A DNA stretch of 64,000 nt, taken from assembly GCF_018599245.1 (NCBI RefSeq), contig NZ_JAHEVJ010000003.1, positions 171,713 to 235,712 of the forward strand, given 5' to 3'. The translations under genes and the position numbers were made by a program. The DNA is from Aliiroseovarius lamellibrachiae (GTDB lineage: Bacteria; Pseudomonadota; Alphaproteobacteria; Rhodobacterales; Rhodobacteraceae). Below are positions 16,328-25,749 of this stretch, piece after piece (the first letter of the stretch is position 1; the number at the start of each line of letters is the position of its first letter). The notes beneath the pieces are model-generated. The model ran no database searches. It was not told where the DNA came from and saw nothing but the letters and a program-made list of their open reading frames with translations.

Positions 16328-17461
16328 ATGGCCAGCGATAATGGCGGCCCTTGGGGCGGCGGCGGAAACTCCGGCGGTTCAGGCGGCGACAAGGGGAACA
16401 AAGGGGGCGGCAATCGTCCCCCGAACCGACCGGGTGAACAGCCCCCGATCCCGGAAATCGAAGAGTTGATGAAAAAAGGCCAGGAACAACTGCGTGTTTT
16501 GATGGGCGGGCGCTCTGACGGGCGCAGGCCAAATGGCGGGCAGCGTTCTGGTGGCGGCGGCATGGGGCGTGGCGTATTGCTTTTGGGCGCGCTTGCGGCG
16601 GCTGGGGTTTGGGTGTTTTCCAGCTTTTACCGCGTTGATACCTCTGAGCAATCAGTGGAGCAGCTGTTTGGTGCGCGTTACGGCGTTGGGCAAGAGGGTC
16701 TGAACTTTGCCCCTTGGCCGATTGTGACCAAAGAGATTTACCCGGTGACCCGCGAAAACATCATCAACATCGGCGAAGGCACCTCTGGTCTGATGCTGAC
16801 CGGTGATGAAAACATCGTGGACATTGATTTCCAGGTGGTGTGGAACATTTCGAACATTGAAGAGTTCGTCTATAACCTTGCCGCCCCCGAAGACACGATC
16901 AAAGCGGTGTCGGAATCGGCGATGCGTGAGATTATTGCGCGGTCCAAACTGACGCCAATCCTGACGTCTGGTCGTGAGGACATTCAGCAAGAATTGTCCG
17001 GGCTTATCCAGGCGACTTTGGATGGCTATCAGGCCGGTGTGAACATCGTGCGTGTCAACTTTGACAAAGCGGATCCACCCGTTGAGGTGATCGACAGCTT
17101 CCGCGAAGTGCAAGCGGCGGAACAAACCCGCGATACGTTGCAAAAACAAGCGGATGCGTATGCCAACAAAGTGGTTGCTGCGGCCCGCGGTGAGGCGGCG
17201 CAATTGCTGGAAGAAGCCGAAGGGTATCGTGCCCGCGTCGTGAATGATGCCGAAGGGGAAGCTGCGCGCTTTATTTCGGTCTATGACGAGTATGCGAAAG
17301 CCGAAGAGATCACCCGAAAACGCCTGTATCTTGAGACGATCGAAAAGGTCATGGGCTCGGTTGATAAGGTGATTATGGACGATTCTATTGGTGGCGAAGG
17401 CGGCGTTGTGCCCTATCTTCCGCTGAATGAATTGACCAAACAAAGCGGAGGGTCACAGTGA
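16328..17461 (+). CDS. hflK: FtsH protease activity modulator HflK
   Basis: SPFH/band-7 membrane protein that, with HflC, forms a large periplasm-facing cage around FtsH and tunes its proteolysis. The 377 residues begin with a Gly/Asn/Pro-rich cytoplasmic lead, followed by one membrane helix (GVLLLGALAAAGVWVFSSFY) near residues 79-98 and the band-7 domain (YRVDTSEQSVEQLFGARYGV onward). A long Ala/Glu coiled region follows (AARGEAAQLLEEAEGYRARV). The ATG at 16328 is used because AAGGATAAG precedes it; an upstream in-frame ATG at 16292 lacks this. The stop overlaps the hflC start (TGATG). Confidence 0.95.
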   Translation: MASDNGGPWGGGGNSGGSGGDKGNKGGGNRPPNRPGEQPPIPEIEELMKKGQEQLRVLMGGRSDGRRPNGGQRSGGGGMGRGVLLLGALAAAGVWVFSSFYRVDTSEQSVEQLFGARYGVGQEGLNFAPWPIVTKEIYPVTRENIINIGEGTSGLMLTGDENIVDIDFQVVWNISNIEEFVYNLAAPEDTIKAVSESAMREIIARSKLTPILTSGREDIQQELSGLIQATLDGYQAGVNIVRVNFDKADPPVEVIDSFREVQAAEQTRDTLQKQADAYANKVVAAARGEAAQLLEEAEGYRARVVNDAEGEAARFISVYDEYAKAEEITRKRLYLETIEKVMGSVDKVIMDDSIGGEGGVVPYLPLNELTKQSGGSQ

Positions 17462-18333
17462 TGAATAAGTCGCAAATGACCATTGCTGCACTGGTCGCTG
17501 TCGTCGTTGTGGCGATGCAATCCGTGTATATTGTCGATGAGCGTGAAACCGCGCTGAAGCTTTGGTTTGGTGAGGTCACAGAAGAAGTGTCTGATCCTGG
17601 CCTTTATTTCAAAGTGCCGCTGTTGCATGAGATCGTGAAATACGACGACCGGATCTTGCCGCTGGACACACGGGTTCTGGAAGTGACGCCAAAAGACGGT
17701 CGCCGCTTGCGCGTTGACGCGTTTGCGCGCTGGCGGATTTCTGATGCCAAACAGTTCCGTCGTTCGGTTGGGGTCAGCTCCATTGCCGGTGCCGCACCGC
17801 GTCTTGAGCGTATCCTGAACGCGGAACTGCGTGGGGTGCTTGGGAAAGTGGATAGCGGCGTTGTCCTGTCTGCTGATCGTGTGGGGCTGATGAACCAGAT
17901 CCGCGACCAAGCCCGCATTCAATCCCAAGGTCTGGGCATTGAGATTGTGGATGTGCGCATCAAAAGCGCCGATCTGCCACAGCAAAACCTGGAAGCCACC
18001 TTTGAACGGATGCGCGCCGAACGTCAGCGTTTGGCCGCGGACGAGATTGCCCGCGGGAACGAGGCCGCCCAGCGTCTTCGCGCCTTTGCCGATCGGACCG
18101 TGGTGGAAACCACATCTGAAGCCAGCAAAAACGCCAATATTATCCGGGGTGAAGCCGATGCGCGTCGTAACGCGATTTTGGCCGATGCCTTGGGGCGTGA
18201 CCCAGAGTTCTTTTCCTTCCTGCGGTCGCTGGAAGCCTATGAAAAGTCTTTGCTTGGTGGAAATACCTCCCTTGTTCTGTCCCCAGATAGCGAGTTCTTT
18301 GACTATCTGAAATCGGACAAAGGACGCCCATGA
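17461..18333 (+). CDS. hflC: FtsH protease activity modulator HflC
   Basis: Partner of HflK in the HflKC complex of the inner membrane. The 290 residues start with a membrane helix (MTIAALVAVVVVAMQSVYIV), then the band-7 domain (DERETALKLWFGEVTEEVSD) and a helical tail with FLRSLEAYEKSLLGGNTSLV, which matches the conserved HflC end. The ATG at 17461 shares its A with the hflK stop; a GTG directly before it is also in frame. Translational coupling with hflK and the next gene is likely because the reading frames overlap. Confidence 0.95.
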   Translation: MNKSQMTIAALVAVVVVAMQSVYIVDERETALKLWFGEVTEEVSDPGLYFKVPLLHEIVKYDDRILPLDTRVLEVTPKDGRRLRVDAFARWRISDAKQFRRSVGVSSIAGAAPRLERILNAELRGVLGKVDSGVVLSADRVGLMNQIRDQARIQSQGLGIEIVDVRIKSADLPQQNLEATFERMRAERQRLAADEIARGNEAAQRLRAFADRTVVETTSEASKNANIIRGEADARRNAILADALGRDPEFFSFLRSLEAYEKSLLGGNTSLVLSPDSEFFDYLKSDKGRP

Positions 18334-18515
18334 GCCTTGTTTTACTAGGCTTGGGCCTTGTGCTCGTGATCGAGGGGCTGGTGTTCGCACTGGCCCCTTC
18401 GCGTTTGGATGATCTGGTCAAGGCAATGGCGGAGCTGAGCCGGGATCAGCGCCGGACCATCGGTCTCGCGGCGCTGGCATTTGGTGCTGCCTTGGTGTGG
18501 CTGTCACAAATTTAG
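18330..18515 (+). CDS. DUF2065 family small membrane protein
   Basis: Product of 61 residues with two membrane helices (LLGLGLVLVIEGLVFALAPS and IGLAALAFGAALVWLSQI). It matches DUF2065, which is regularly found directly after hflC. Its ATG overlaps the hflC stop by 4 bp (ATGA), so it is translated as part of the hflKC operon. A role in the HflKC complex is plausible but unproven. Confidence 0.88.
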   Translation: MSLVLLGLGLVLVIEGLVFALAPSRLDDLVKAMAELSRDQRRTIGLAALAFGAALVWLSQI

Positions 18516-18542
18516 CCCAGTGGCATGCCGCTTATATTGCCG

Positions 18543-19520
18543 CTAATCGGACAATCCCACGTTACAGTCCGGGGTATCCTTTCGGGCAAATCGCGGCCTG
18601 ACCGTCGAGTTCTCCAACAGCTCATTTTGGCGTTTTACATCAATTGGTTCGCAGAAAAAGCAACAGATATGCCCCTCGAATACCGCTTTAATATCGACGG
18701 CAAATCGTTGATCGCAAATCTGGAGAACTGGTGGAAACACCATGGGTTCGCTGACATCTACAAGCGCTTCAATGCGCGCATAAGCGCCGTCATTCACCGG
18801 GCGAAACCGTGCGCCTTTTGCCCCGAGAATGACAATTGCCCCATCAATCACATCAAGTCCGATTTCAAGCGACCCATTGATGTGACAGCTGCGCCGGTTG
18901 TTCAACAGCGCATAGAGCCATTTATACAGCATCATGCCGCCTGAAAACATAACGATCGCCGCCAGAACGAGCGTGACGATGGTGGCCAGATTTCGGGCGG
19001 AGCCGTCAAAAAAGGATCTGTGTTCTGTCTGGCCTTTGGTGTTTGTCTCTTCCGCCGCAGCAGAGGTGTCGCTGTCTTGGGCGAGGGTCTTGCTTTGCGA
19101 GACCCGCGCCTCGCATAAAAACCTCAGCCCGACAACCAGCGTGCCAATCCGATTGTGCGTGCTATAGGGTTCCGCCATCTGCTTGGCTGACAGGGTTTCT
19201 TTGCCGCGCAGAAACACCCAGTCGAAGGACGATTTCCAACCGCCCAGCCCCAAATCGCTTGTGGGATCCTGTGCCATCAGGCGCTCGGCCCGGTTGAGTT
19301 GAAAGTTCAGGGTGGCCATGGTGTTTTTTGACAATGGGCCTTCGCTGGCGGCGATTTGGCTCATTGTATCAATCAGTTGGTCAACTTCGTCTGGCACCCC
19401 GCAACGTTCTTCGGTGCGCGCCGATTGTGCGAAGAAGAAAAAGAAACCAATGAACAACAAGAATGTGGCGCCGGGGCGCATCTTGGCGAAGCCATAAAAA
19501 ATATATCGCTCAACAATCAT
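18543..19520 (-). CDS. Membrane protein with possible degenerate PilZ-like C-terminal domain
   Basis: No named family recognised. The product has a signal-like N-terminus (FLLFIGFFFFFAQSA), then a periplasmic helical region with two Cys, an internal membrane helix (LATIVTLVLAAIVMFSGGMM) near residue 180, and a cytoplasmic C-terminal domain of about 110 residues. That domain opens with NNRRSCHINGSLEIGLDVID and has ILGAKGARFRP, which resembles the RxxxR and D/NxSxxG motifs of PilZ c-di-GMP receptors. However, the Asp and Ser are missing, so ligand binding is doubtful (inference). The start is uncertain: ATG 19520 is used, but ATG 19481 (MRPGATFLLF) gives a more classical signal peptide. It is convergent with the hflKC operon and divergent from degP. 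Confidence 0.55.
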   Translation of the reverse strand: MIVERYIFYGFAKMRPGATFLLFIGFFFFFAQSARTEERCGVPDEVDQLIDTMSQIAASEGPLSKNTMATLNFQLNRAERLMAQDPTSDLGLGGWKSSFDWVFLRGKETLSAKQMAEPYSTHNRIGTLVVGLRFLCEARVSQSKTLAQDSDTSAAAEETNTKGQTEHRSFFDGSARNLATIVTLVLAAIVMFSGGMMLYKWLYALLNNRRSCHINGSLEIGLDVIDGAIVILGAKGARFRPVNDGAYARIEALVDVSEPMVFPPVLQICDQRFAVDIKAVFEGHICCFFCEPIDVKRQNELLENSTVRPRFARKDTPDCNVGLSD

Positions 19521-19797
19521 GGTTTGCTGCCTGATCAACAGAGATATTGGGATGTGAATAGCGCGGTAACCCTAACAATCGTTGAAGATATTGGAGTTTT
19601 CCGAGGCTGGTTGGGCGGAGGTGCGGTAAGGTTTGCCCGCCGCATCGGCCAGTTTTCGCCCATCATGGGCTGTGTTTCCTATCACAACCCGGTGAGGTTT
19701 CTTGCACAAGTTTGCGTTGCACATTTGGTTGCCTATCTAGAAACTGTTGCCAAAGGGCGAATATGCCCGGCGGTATTTTACTGAGAGGAGACAAAAA

Positions 19798-21288
19798 GTG
19801 AGAGCGCAGGCAATTATGCAACAGCCCACTGATCGTCAGGCCAAGCAACGAGGCATGACTTTGTTCATCGCCATGTTAATGGGCGCGGCTGTATTATTAA
19901 CAACCGGGCTGAAGGTAGAGGCGCGTGGCGCGCCCGATAGTTTTGCGGATCTGGCTGAACAGGTCAGCCCCGCAGTTGTAAACATCACAACAACAACCAT
20001 CATCGAGGCACGCGCCGGTGGGCCACAACCCATGGTGCCGGAAGGCAGCCCGTTTGAAGAGTTTTTCCGCGATTTTCTGGACCGCGATCAGCAAGGCAAC
20101 CACGGCGACAAACCGCGCCGCAGTCAGGCGCTTGGGTCGGGCTTTGTGATTTCCGAAGATGGCTTCATCGTGACCAACAACCACGTCATCGAAGGCGCGG
20201 ATGAGATTATGATCGAATTTTTTGGCGGCGAGAAAGAATTGCCCGCCAAGGTGATCGGCACCGACCCCAACACCGACATCGCGCTTTTGAAAGTTGAAAG
20301 CGACGAACCGCTGGACTTTGTTCAATTCGGCGACAGTGATGTGATGCGGGTTGGCGATTGGGTGATGGCGGTGGGCAACCCGCTGGGGCAGGGCTTTTCG
20401 GTTTCTGCCGGGATTATTTCCGCGCGCAACCGGGGTCTTGGCGGTGTCTATGACGATTACATCCAGACGGATGCTGCGATCAACCGGGGCAACTCGGGCG
20501 GGCCGCTTTTCAATATGGAAGGTGGCGTGATTGGCGTGAACACGGCGATCCTCAGCCCGAATGGCGGATCCATTGGGATCGGCTTTTCCATGTCGTCCAA
20601 TGTGGTCAACAAGGTGGTGGGCCAGCTGAAGGAATTCGGCGAAACCCGTCGCGGTTGGTTGGGTGTGCGCATTCAGGATATCACCGAGGACATGCTTGAA
20701 GGGCTGAACCTTAGCTCGACAGAGGGTGTGCTGGTCAATGACGTGCCCGAAGGCCCATCGAAAGACGCGGGTATTCAGGCCGGTGACGTGATCATGTCGT
20801 TTGATGGCTCGGATGTGGCCAACACGCGCGAGTTGGTGAAAGTTGTCGGCAATGCGCCTGTGGGCAAAGCGGTGCGTGTTGTTGTCATGCGTGACGGTCA
20901 AACCCAAACGCTGAAGGTGACCTTGGGGCGCCGCGAAGAGGCGGTTGCTTCTAACGGCGAAGACAAGCCGATGGAAAACGCTGCGCCGATGCAGAAATCT
21001 GTGTTGGGCATGACCTTGGGGGCGTTGGATGATGCGATCCGCGGCGAGCTGGGCCTGAACCCCGGCGACAAGGGCCTTGCGGTTCTGGCGGTCGAAGAAG
21101 ACAGCGAAGCCTTTGAAAAAGGCATGCGCCAAGGCGATGTGATCACCGAGGCTGGGCAACTGGCTGTTGAGGATATCGCAGGGTTTGAAAAGATGATCGA
21201 CGAGGCCCGTGAGGGTGGTCGAAAATCCATGCTGTTGCTGGTGCGCCGTGGCGGCGAGCCGCGCTTTTTGGCGCTGTCGCTGAAATAA
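19798..21288 (+). CDS. degP: DegP/HtrA family periplasmic serine protease
   Basis: Periplasmic protease and chaperone for misfolded envelope proteins. The product of 496 residues starts with a signal-type segment (GMTLFIAMLMGAAVLLTTGL). The trypsin-like domain has the triad His129 (VTNNHVIEG), Asp160 (NTDIALLK) and Ser233 (GNSGGPLF). Two PDZ domains follow, roughly residues 290-380 and 405-490. The GTG at 19798 is chosen because AGAGGAG lies at good spacing; an in-frame ATG at 19747 would run through that site. It is followed by a terminator. Its closeness to hflKC groups envelope quality-control genes together. Confidence 0.95.
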   Translation: MRAQAIMQQPTDRQAKQRGMTLFIAMLMGAAVLLTTGLKVEARGAPDSFADLAEQVSPAVVNITTTTIIEARAGGPQPMVPEGSPFEEFFRDFLDRDQQGNHGDKPRRSQALGSGFVISEDGFIVTNNHVIEGADEIMIEFFGGEKELPAKVIGTDPNTDIALLKVESDEPLDFVQFGDSDVMRVGDWVMAVGNPLGQGFSVSAGIISARNRGLGGVYDDYIQTDAAINRGNSGGPLFNMEGGVIGVNTAILSPNGGSIGIGFSMSSNVVNKVVGQLKEFGETRRGWLGVRIQDITEDMLEGLNLSSTEGVLVNDVPEGPSKDAGIQAGDVIMSFDGSDVANTRELVKVVGNAPVGKAVRVVVMRDGQTQTLKVTLGRREEAVASNGEDKPMENAAPMQKSVLGMTLGALDDAIRGELGLNPGDKGLAVLAVEEDSEAFEKGMRQGDVITEAGQLAVEDIAGFEKMIDEAREGGRKSMLLLVRRGGEPRFLALSLK

Positions 21289-21355
21289 GCAAGCTTGAAA
21301 TGGGTGCGTTGGCGATGGCGGGCGCACCTTTCATCAGGCTCAACCTGACAAAACC

Positions 21356-21387
21356 AAAAAAGCCCGCGCATCGGCGCGGGCTTTTTC
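21356..21387 (+). terminator. Rho-independent terminator of degP
   Basis: AAAAAAGCCCGCGC-ATCG-GCGCGGGCTTTTTC: a strong stem with A and T runs; it may also work for the DUF1127 gene on the other strand. Confidence 0.9.
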
Positions 21388-21413
21388 ATGAGTGGTGGTC
21401 TTGGTGCCGAAGC

Positions 21414-21602
21414 TTAGATCTCAAACCGGCTCAGGCCGATGTCTTCCAGCTGACGATCGGACAGTTGCGACAATGCTTTGCGCGACGCACGATTGTCGTT
21501 CCAGGAAATCACAGCCGCAACAAGGCGCTGTGTAAAGGTCGAAAGGTCGCTACCGAAGGTGCGGCCATAAACCGGCATGAATGTGTTTTCGAGAGCAGCC
21601 AT
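21414..21602 (-). CDS. DUF1127 family small protein
   Basis: Protein of 62 residues ending in the DUF1127 signature: WNDNRASRKALSQLSDRQLE then DIGLSRFEI. In other alphaproteobacteria such Arg-rich small proteins have been tied to phosphate, carbon and RNA metabolism, but this one's role is unknown. It has a long A/T-rich upstream region, consistent with strong own promotion, and is convergent with degP. Confidence 0.85.
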   Translation of the reverse strand: MAALENTFMPVYGRTFGSDLSTFTQRLVAAVISWNDNRASRKALSQLSDRQLEDIGLSRFEI

Positions 21603-21859
21603 TTTCAGGTCCTTTACTTATGAAAACGATGTGGAGCGTTATTGCTCAGGGGCATCTAGGGGGGGAAATCCCATGTGGCAAGCGCCCAAATCGCATGGCT
21701 CATATGCAATTTGTGCAAGGGGTCGTTTTCGGAATTTGCGGTGCCGAAAACGGTCATTTTTTGGCGCAAAATCGTCGCAAACGCGTAAAATTATTTTTGC
21801 AAAAAATGGGGTGTTGCGTGGGGAACACGCTTTGATCCGGCTGTTTTGATCGTTTTTCC
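21603..21859. other. A/T-rich intergenic region upstream of the DUF1127 gene
   Basis: No gene seen. It contains several A/T-rich stretches and the inverted motif CGGTCATTTTTTGGCG-type sequence near 21752-21767; presumably it holds the DUF1127 promoter. Confidence 0.3.
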
Positions 21860-23299
21860 TTAAGACACAAGCGGCTCTTGCCCCAAACCTTTCACGCCTT
21901 GGGCCTGAAGGGCGGTGATCAGGTCGCAATGGGGCACCTCTTGCACCATTACATCCGCGCGCAACGCCAATGCCGCCGCCGTGGCTGTGGCCTGACCCAT
22001 CGCGATGCATTGCGGCATCCCCCGCACCGAGGCAAAGGCGGTTGGATCGGCCGAGATAATCCGCCCTGCAAACATCAGATTGCTCACCTCGCGGGGCACC
22101 AGCGCGCGGAACGGAATGGTGTAATACCCGCCGTCGGACACAATCGCGTCATGGGTCATGCTGGCATCTGTGCGCATCACGTCATCAATCGGATTGTCAC
22201 AGGCGACAATCCCGTCGGGAAACTTGCGGTGTGCGGCCAGATCGGCGCCGCTCACGCGGTAGATGCCTTCAAGCTTGCGGGTTTCGCGCACGCCAACGGT
22301 TGGGCCAAGGTTCATCATCCGCGCGTTCTCAAATCCGGGGATGTCGCTGCGCAAAAACGCCGCCATCTGCAAACACCTGCGTCGCCCTTCTTGGGTGGCG
22401 CGGGTCACATCCGCGGGGGAGGTGCCATCGACGCCCCGGATCACAACAGAGTTGCAAAAGACCGTATCGGGATGAAAGCCGCGCATGAGGTAAAGCTTGG
22501 CAAGATCCGGGTGCAGGCGCCCTTCGGCAATGCCAATGGCCGCTTGGCGGGTGAAATAGGGATCGGGGTCGGCAAAGACCTTTTCGACATCTGCGCCGAC
22601 CATCATAAAGGTCAACGTGACGCCCATCATATTGCCGCCTGTGTCGCCCAGCTCATATGGGACGCCCGCTTTGGCGGAAATGTCCCCGTCACCCGAGCAA
22701 TCAATCACCATTTTGGGGCGGATGATATGGGCGCCGTGTCGGTCGAAGTACGCGACGGTGGCAATTCTTTGGCCTTGCATCTTGGGTTGGGTGGCCACCG
22801 CGCCCAGACGCAGATCAACACCGGCCTCTTCCAGCATTTCAAACATGGTGGTGGTGGCAATGTCGTGGTCGTACTGAATTTCGGCGCCAAAGTTTTCCAG
22901 CGTGCAGGCGCGTTTTTCCGCTGCGGGCGGCGTCATGGCAAAAAGCCGGTCCGCCAGTTCGCCCATAACGCCGCCGATCATCCTGTCACAGGGGTAGGCC
23001 GCGCCCCAAGGCATGCCGGGGCAGGCGGCCATGACCCCGCCGATTTTCGCACTTGCCTCAAGCAAGGTCACCGAAAGCCCAAGGCGCGCGCCGGTAAGGG
23101 CCGCGCCAAACCCGGCGGTGCCGCCGCCAATGACCAAAAGGTCGGTGGCCTGTTTTTTGGCCTGTGTTGTAGCCTGTGTTGTGGCCTGTGTTGTAGCCCG
23201 TGTTGTTGTGGTCATACTGGCGGCCTTTTTGTTCGCGTTGCTCGGATGATGTCGCGCCATCCAAAGATGTGAGGCCACCGCGTAGGGCTGTAAAGCCAT
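21860..23299 (-). CDS. FAD-dependent oxidoreductase (FAD_oxidored family)
   Basis: Flavoprotein of 479 residues with an FAD-binding Rossmann motif, [20 protein letters not shown], near residue 54. It also has a [14 protein letters not shown] segment and a C-terminal FAD site ([20 protein letters not shown], then [13 protein letters not shown]). These features match the FAD_oxidored group, whose substrates are mostly unknown. The ATG at 23299 is chosen because GGGGAGGATC is perfectly spaced before it. This start adds a 50-residue N-terminal lead containing a 12-nt tandem repeat that encodes Thr-Thr-Gln-Ala units. An internal ATG at 23215 is possible. Divergent from ruvC. Confidence 0.8.
   Translation of the reverse strand: MALQPYAVASHLWMARHHPSNANKKAASMTTTTRATTQATTQATTQAKKQATDLLVIGGGTAGFGAALTGARLGLSVTLLEASAKIGGVMAACPGMPWGAAYPCDRMIGGVMGELADRLFAMTPPAAEKRACTLENFGAEIQYDHDIATTTMFEMLEEAGVDLRLGAVATQPKMQGQRIATVAYFDRHGAHIIRPKMVIDCSGDGDISAKAGVPYELGDTGGNMMGVTLTFMMVGADVEKVFADPDPYFTRQAAIGIAEGRLHPDLAKLYLMRGFHPDTVFCNSVVIRGVDGTSPADVTRATQEGRRRCLQMAAFLRSDIPGFENARMMNLGPTVGVRETRKLEGIYRVSGADLAAHRKFPDGIVACDNPIDDVMRTDASMTHDAIVSDGGYYTIPFRALVPREVSNLMFAGRIISADPTAFASVRGMPQCIAMGQATATAAALALRADVMVQEVPHCDLITALQAQGVKGLGQEPLVS
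23144..23215 (-). repeat. 12-nt coding tandem repeat in the FAD oxidoreductase gene
   Basis: On the minus strand a unit close to ACAACACAGGCY is repeated four to five times, encoding Thr-Thr-Gln-Ala repeats just before the Rossmann fold. As the unit is a multiple of three, copy-number change would keep the frame. Confidence 0.8.
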
Positions 23300-23417
23300 G
23301 ATCCTCCCCAAGGGTGTCGTTTTTGTGCCAATCGGGTGTTTCGTCAAAAGAACTGGTGCGTGTTCTCGTTTCGTGCTAATTCAGGGGCAGAGCAGAACAA
23401 ACAAACAGGGACGGCAG

Positions 23418-23939
23418 ATGCGCGTCATCGGAATTGACCCGGGGCTGAGAAATCTTGGCTGGGGGGTGATCGACACCAATGGGACGCGGATGTCCCATGT
23501 GGCCAACGGGATCTGTCATTCGACCGGCACAGATTTGGGGCCGCGGCTTTTGTCGCTGTTTGAACAATTGTCTGACGTGTTTGCGGCGTATCAGCCCGAC
23601 ACCGCCGCCGTCGAACATACCTTTGTGAACAAAGATGGCGTGGGGACGCTGAAACTGGGTCAGGCGCGGGGCATTGCGATGTTGGTGCCGGCAAAGTTTG
23701 GCGTTGAAATCGGCGAATACGCCCCCAATGCGGTGAAAAAGGCCGTGGTGGGCGTGGGGCATGCGGATAAGAAGCAAGTGGAACATATGGTCAAGATGCA
23801 GTTGCCCGGTGTGAAGCTGGCGGGTGCGGATGCGGCGGATGCTTTGGCGATCGGCATTTGCCACGCATTTTTCGCGCAAAGCTCTGGCCGGTTGGAACAG
23901 GCTCTCAGGCAAGCAGATGTCAGAAAGGCAAGCGCATGA
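23418..23939 (+). CDS. ruvC: Holliday junction resolvase RuvC
   Basis: Endonuclease that cuts Holliday junctions during recombinational repair, acting with RuvAB. The 173 residues keep all four acidic catalytic positions at the E. coli numbers: Asp7 (GIDPG), Glu66 (VEHTF), Asp138 and Asp141 ([11 protein letters not shown]). The ATG at 23418 is used because AGGGACGG precedes it and the protein then starts at the first strand. The stop overlaps the ruvA start (ATGA). Confidence 0.97.
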   Translation: MRVIGIDPGLRNLGWGVIDTNGTRMSHVANGICHSTGTDLGPRLLSLFEQLSDVFAAYQPDTAAVEHTFVNKDGVGTLKLGQARGIAMLVPAKFGVEIGEYAPNAVKKAVVGVGHADKKQVEHMVKMQLPGVKLAGADAADALAIGICHAFFAQSSGRLEQALRQADVRKASA

Positions 23940-24619
23940 TTGGTAAAATTGCAGGGCGGTTGGATTACCGCGCGGATGATCACGTCCTGATTGATGTGCG
24001 CGGGGTGGGCTATTTGGTTTATGTCTCGGATCGCACCCTGCAGGCGCTGCCCGGCCCCGGTGAGGCGGTGGCGCTTTATACCGAGCTGTTGGTGCGTGAG
24101 GACAATCTTCAGCTGTTTGGTTTTACGTCTTTGGTGGAAAAAGAATGGCACCGGTTGCTTACCTCTGTGCAGGGCATTGGCGCAAAGGCGTCGATGGCGG
24201 TCTTGGGGGCTTTGGGGCCTGATGGGGTCAGCCGGGCGATTGCGCTGGGCGATTGGAACGCGGTGAAGGCGGCCAAAGGGGTTGGGCCGAAAACGGCACA
24301 GCGCATTGTGTTGGAATTAAAAGACAAGGCCGCGTCGGTGATGGCGATGGCTGGGCAGGGATCTGCGCAAGGCGCATCTCAGGTTGGTGCAAGCCCAAGC
24401 GAGGCGGACGCCGATATGGTGATTGAACCCACGGCCCCCGCGAAAACCCCCGCTGATAATGCCGCTGCCCAAAGCGAGGCGCTGTCTGCGCTGGGCAATC
24501 TGGGCTATGGTCCCGGCGATGCGGCATCCGCTGTGGCCACCGCGTTGAGTGAGGAGCCGGGGGCGGACACGGCCACGCTGATCCGGTCCGCGCTGAAACT
24601 TCTTGCGCCGAAAAGCTGA
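23936..24619 (+). CDS. ruvA: Holliday junction branch migration protein RuvA
   Basis: Tetrameric junction-binding protein that loads RuvB. The 227 residues begin [20 protein letters not shown] (OB-fold). Two helix-hairpin-helix motifs follow ([19 protein letters not shown] and [19 protein letters not shown]), then an Ala-rich flexible linker and the RuvB-contacting domain at the end ([20 protein letters not shown]). It is slightly longer than E. coli RuvA because of the linker. Its start overlaps the ruvC stop, and ruvB follows by 17 bp. Confidence 0.97.
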   Translation: MIGKIAGRLDYRADDHVLIDVRGVGYLVYVSDRTLQALPGPGEAVALYTELLVREDNLQLFGFTSLVEKEWHRLLTSVQGIGAKASMAVLGALGPDGVSRAIALGDWNAVKAAKGVGPKTAQRIVLELKDKAASVMAMAGQGSAQGASQVGASPSEADADMVIEPTAPAKTPADNAAAQSEALSALGNLGYGPGDAASAVATALSEEPGADTATLIRSALKLLAPKS

Positions 24620-24636
24620 TCGGTTAGGACAGATTT

Positions 24637-25683
24637 ATGACCGAACCTGATCCCACATTGCGCCCTGACCCGCGGCCTGAAGACAAACCGATGGAGCAAG
24701 ACCGTGCGCTGCGCCCGGAACGGTTGACTGATTTCATCGGTCAGGCCGAAGCCCGCGCGAACCTGCGGGTTTTTATTGAAAGCGCGCGACGTCGCAATGA
24801 AGCGATGGATCATGTGCTGTTTCACGGCCCTCCCGGCTTGGGTAAAACCACGCTGGCGCAGATCATGGCGCGGGAACTGGGCGTGAATTTCCGCATGACG
24901 TCCGGGCCGGTGCTGGCCAAAGCGGGGGATTTGGCGGCGATCCTGACCAATCTTGAGGCCAATGATGTTTTGTTCATTGATGAGATTCACCGTCTGAACC
25001 CGGTGGTCGAAGAGGTGTTATACCCGGCACTTGAGGATTTTGAGCTGGATCTGGTGATCGGCGAAGGCCCTGCCGCGCGCACGGTTCGGATCGAATTGCA
25101 GCCCTTTACATTGGTGGGGGCCACCACGCGATTGGGTCTGTTGACCACACCGCTGCGCGATCGCTTTGGCATTCCGACGCGGTTGCAGTTTTACACCGTG
25201 GATGAGCTGCATGAGATTGTGACGCGCAATGCGATCAAACTGGGCGCACCCGCCGACGCCGACGGCGCGCGTGAGATTGCCAAACGCGCGCGGGGGACGC
25301 CGCGCATCGCCGGCCGTTTGCTTAGACGGGTTGTGGATTTTGCCGTGGTTGAAGGGGATGGGACCATCACGCAGCCAATTGCGGATAATGCGCTGACCCG
25401 ACTTGGGGTGGATCACCTGGGGCTGGACGGTGCGGACCGGCGCTATCTTGGTCTGATGGCGGAACATTACGGCGGCGGGCCTGTTGGGATTGAAACCCTC
25501 GCGGCCGCTTTGTCGGAAAGTCGTGATGCGCTGGAAGAGGTGATTGAGCCGTTTTTGTTGCAACAAGGCCTGATCCAACGCACCCCGCGTGGGCGGATGT
25601 TGGCTGGGAAGGCGTGGCGGCATCTGGGGCTTGAGGCGCCGAAACCGGTTGAAAAAGGGCAGAGTGAGCTGTTTGGCAAGTAA
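24637..25683 (+). CDS. ruvB: Holliday junction DNA helicase RuvB
   Basis: Hexameric AAA+ motor that drives branch migration. The 348 residues show [20 protein letters not shown], Walker A in [20 protein letters not shown], Walker [12 protein letters not shown], sensor 1 GATTRLG, and the C-terminal winged helix ending in [17 protein letters not shown]. It is the last gene of the ruvCAB operon; a dispersed repeat begins 20 bp after the stop. Confidence 0.98.
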   Translation: MTEPDPTLRPDPRPEDKPMEQDRALRPERLTDFIGQAEARANLRVFIESARRRNEAMDHVLFHGPPGLGKTTLAQIMARELGVNFRMTSGPVLAKAGDLAAILTNLEANDVLFIDEIHRLNPVVEEVLYPALEDFELDLVIGEGPAARTVRIELQPFTLVGATTRLGLLTTPLRDRFGIPTRLQFYTVDELHEIVTRNAIKLGAPADADGAREIAKRARGTPRIAGRLLRRVVDFAVVEGDGTITQPIADNALTRLGVDHLGLDGADRRYLGLMAEHYGGGPVGIETLAAALSESRDALEEVIEPFLLQQGLIQRTPRGRMLAGKAWRHLGLEAPKPVEKGQSELFGK

Positions 25684-25703
25684 ACCTGCGCTTTGACTGT
25701 CTT

Positions 25704-25736
25704 GCCTCCGGCGGGGATATTTATGACAAGAAAAAG
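25704..25736 (+). repeat. Dispersed repeat, copy B
   Basis: GCCTCCGGCGGGGATATTT followed by ATGACAAGAAAAAG, 20 bp after the ruvB stop. Same core and strand as copies A (14451) and C (26514). Copies B and C flank the decayed stretch 25737-26513. Confidence 0.85.
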
Positions 25737-25749
25737 CGGGCATAAGTCT

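Noticed and set aside
19539..19797. Possible gene between the membrane protein gene and degP (plus strand, 19356-19784)
   Set aside because: It overlaps the opposed gene, has no ribosome-binding site and no recognisable domain; the space is better explained as a divergent promoter region.
19897..21327. 476-codon minus-strand frame opposite degP
   Set aside because: Antisense shadow of a GC-rich gene with a clear protease on the other strand.
21878..23272. 464-codon plus-strand frame opposite the FAD oxidoreductase
   Set aside because: Antisense shadow; the oxidoreductase has FAD motifs and a strong ribosome-binding site.
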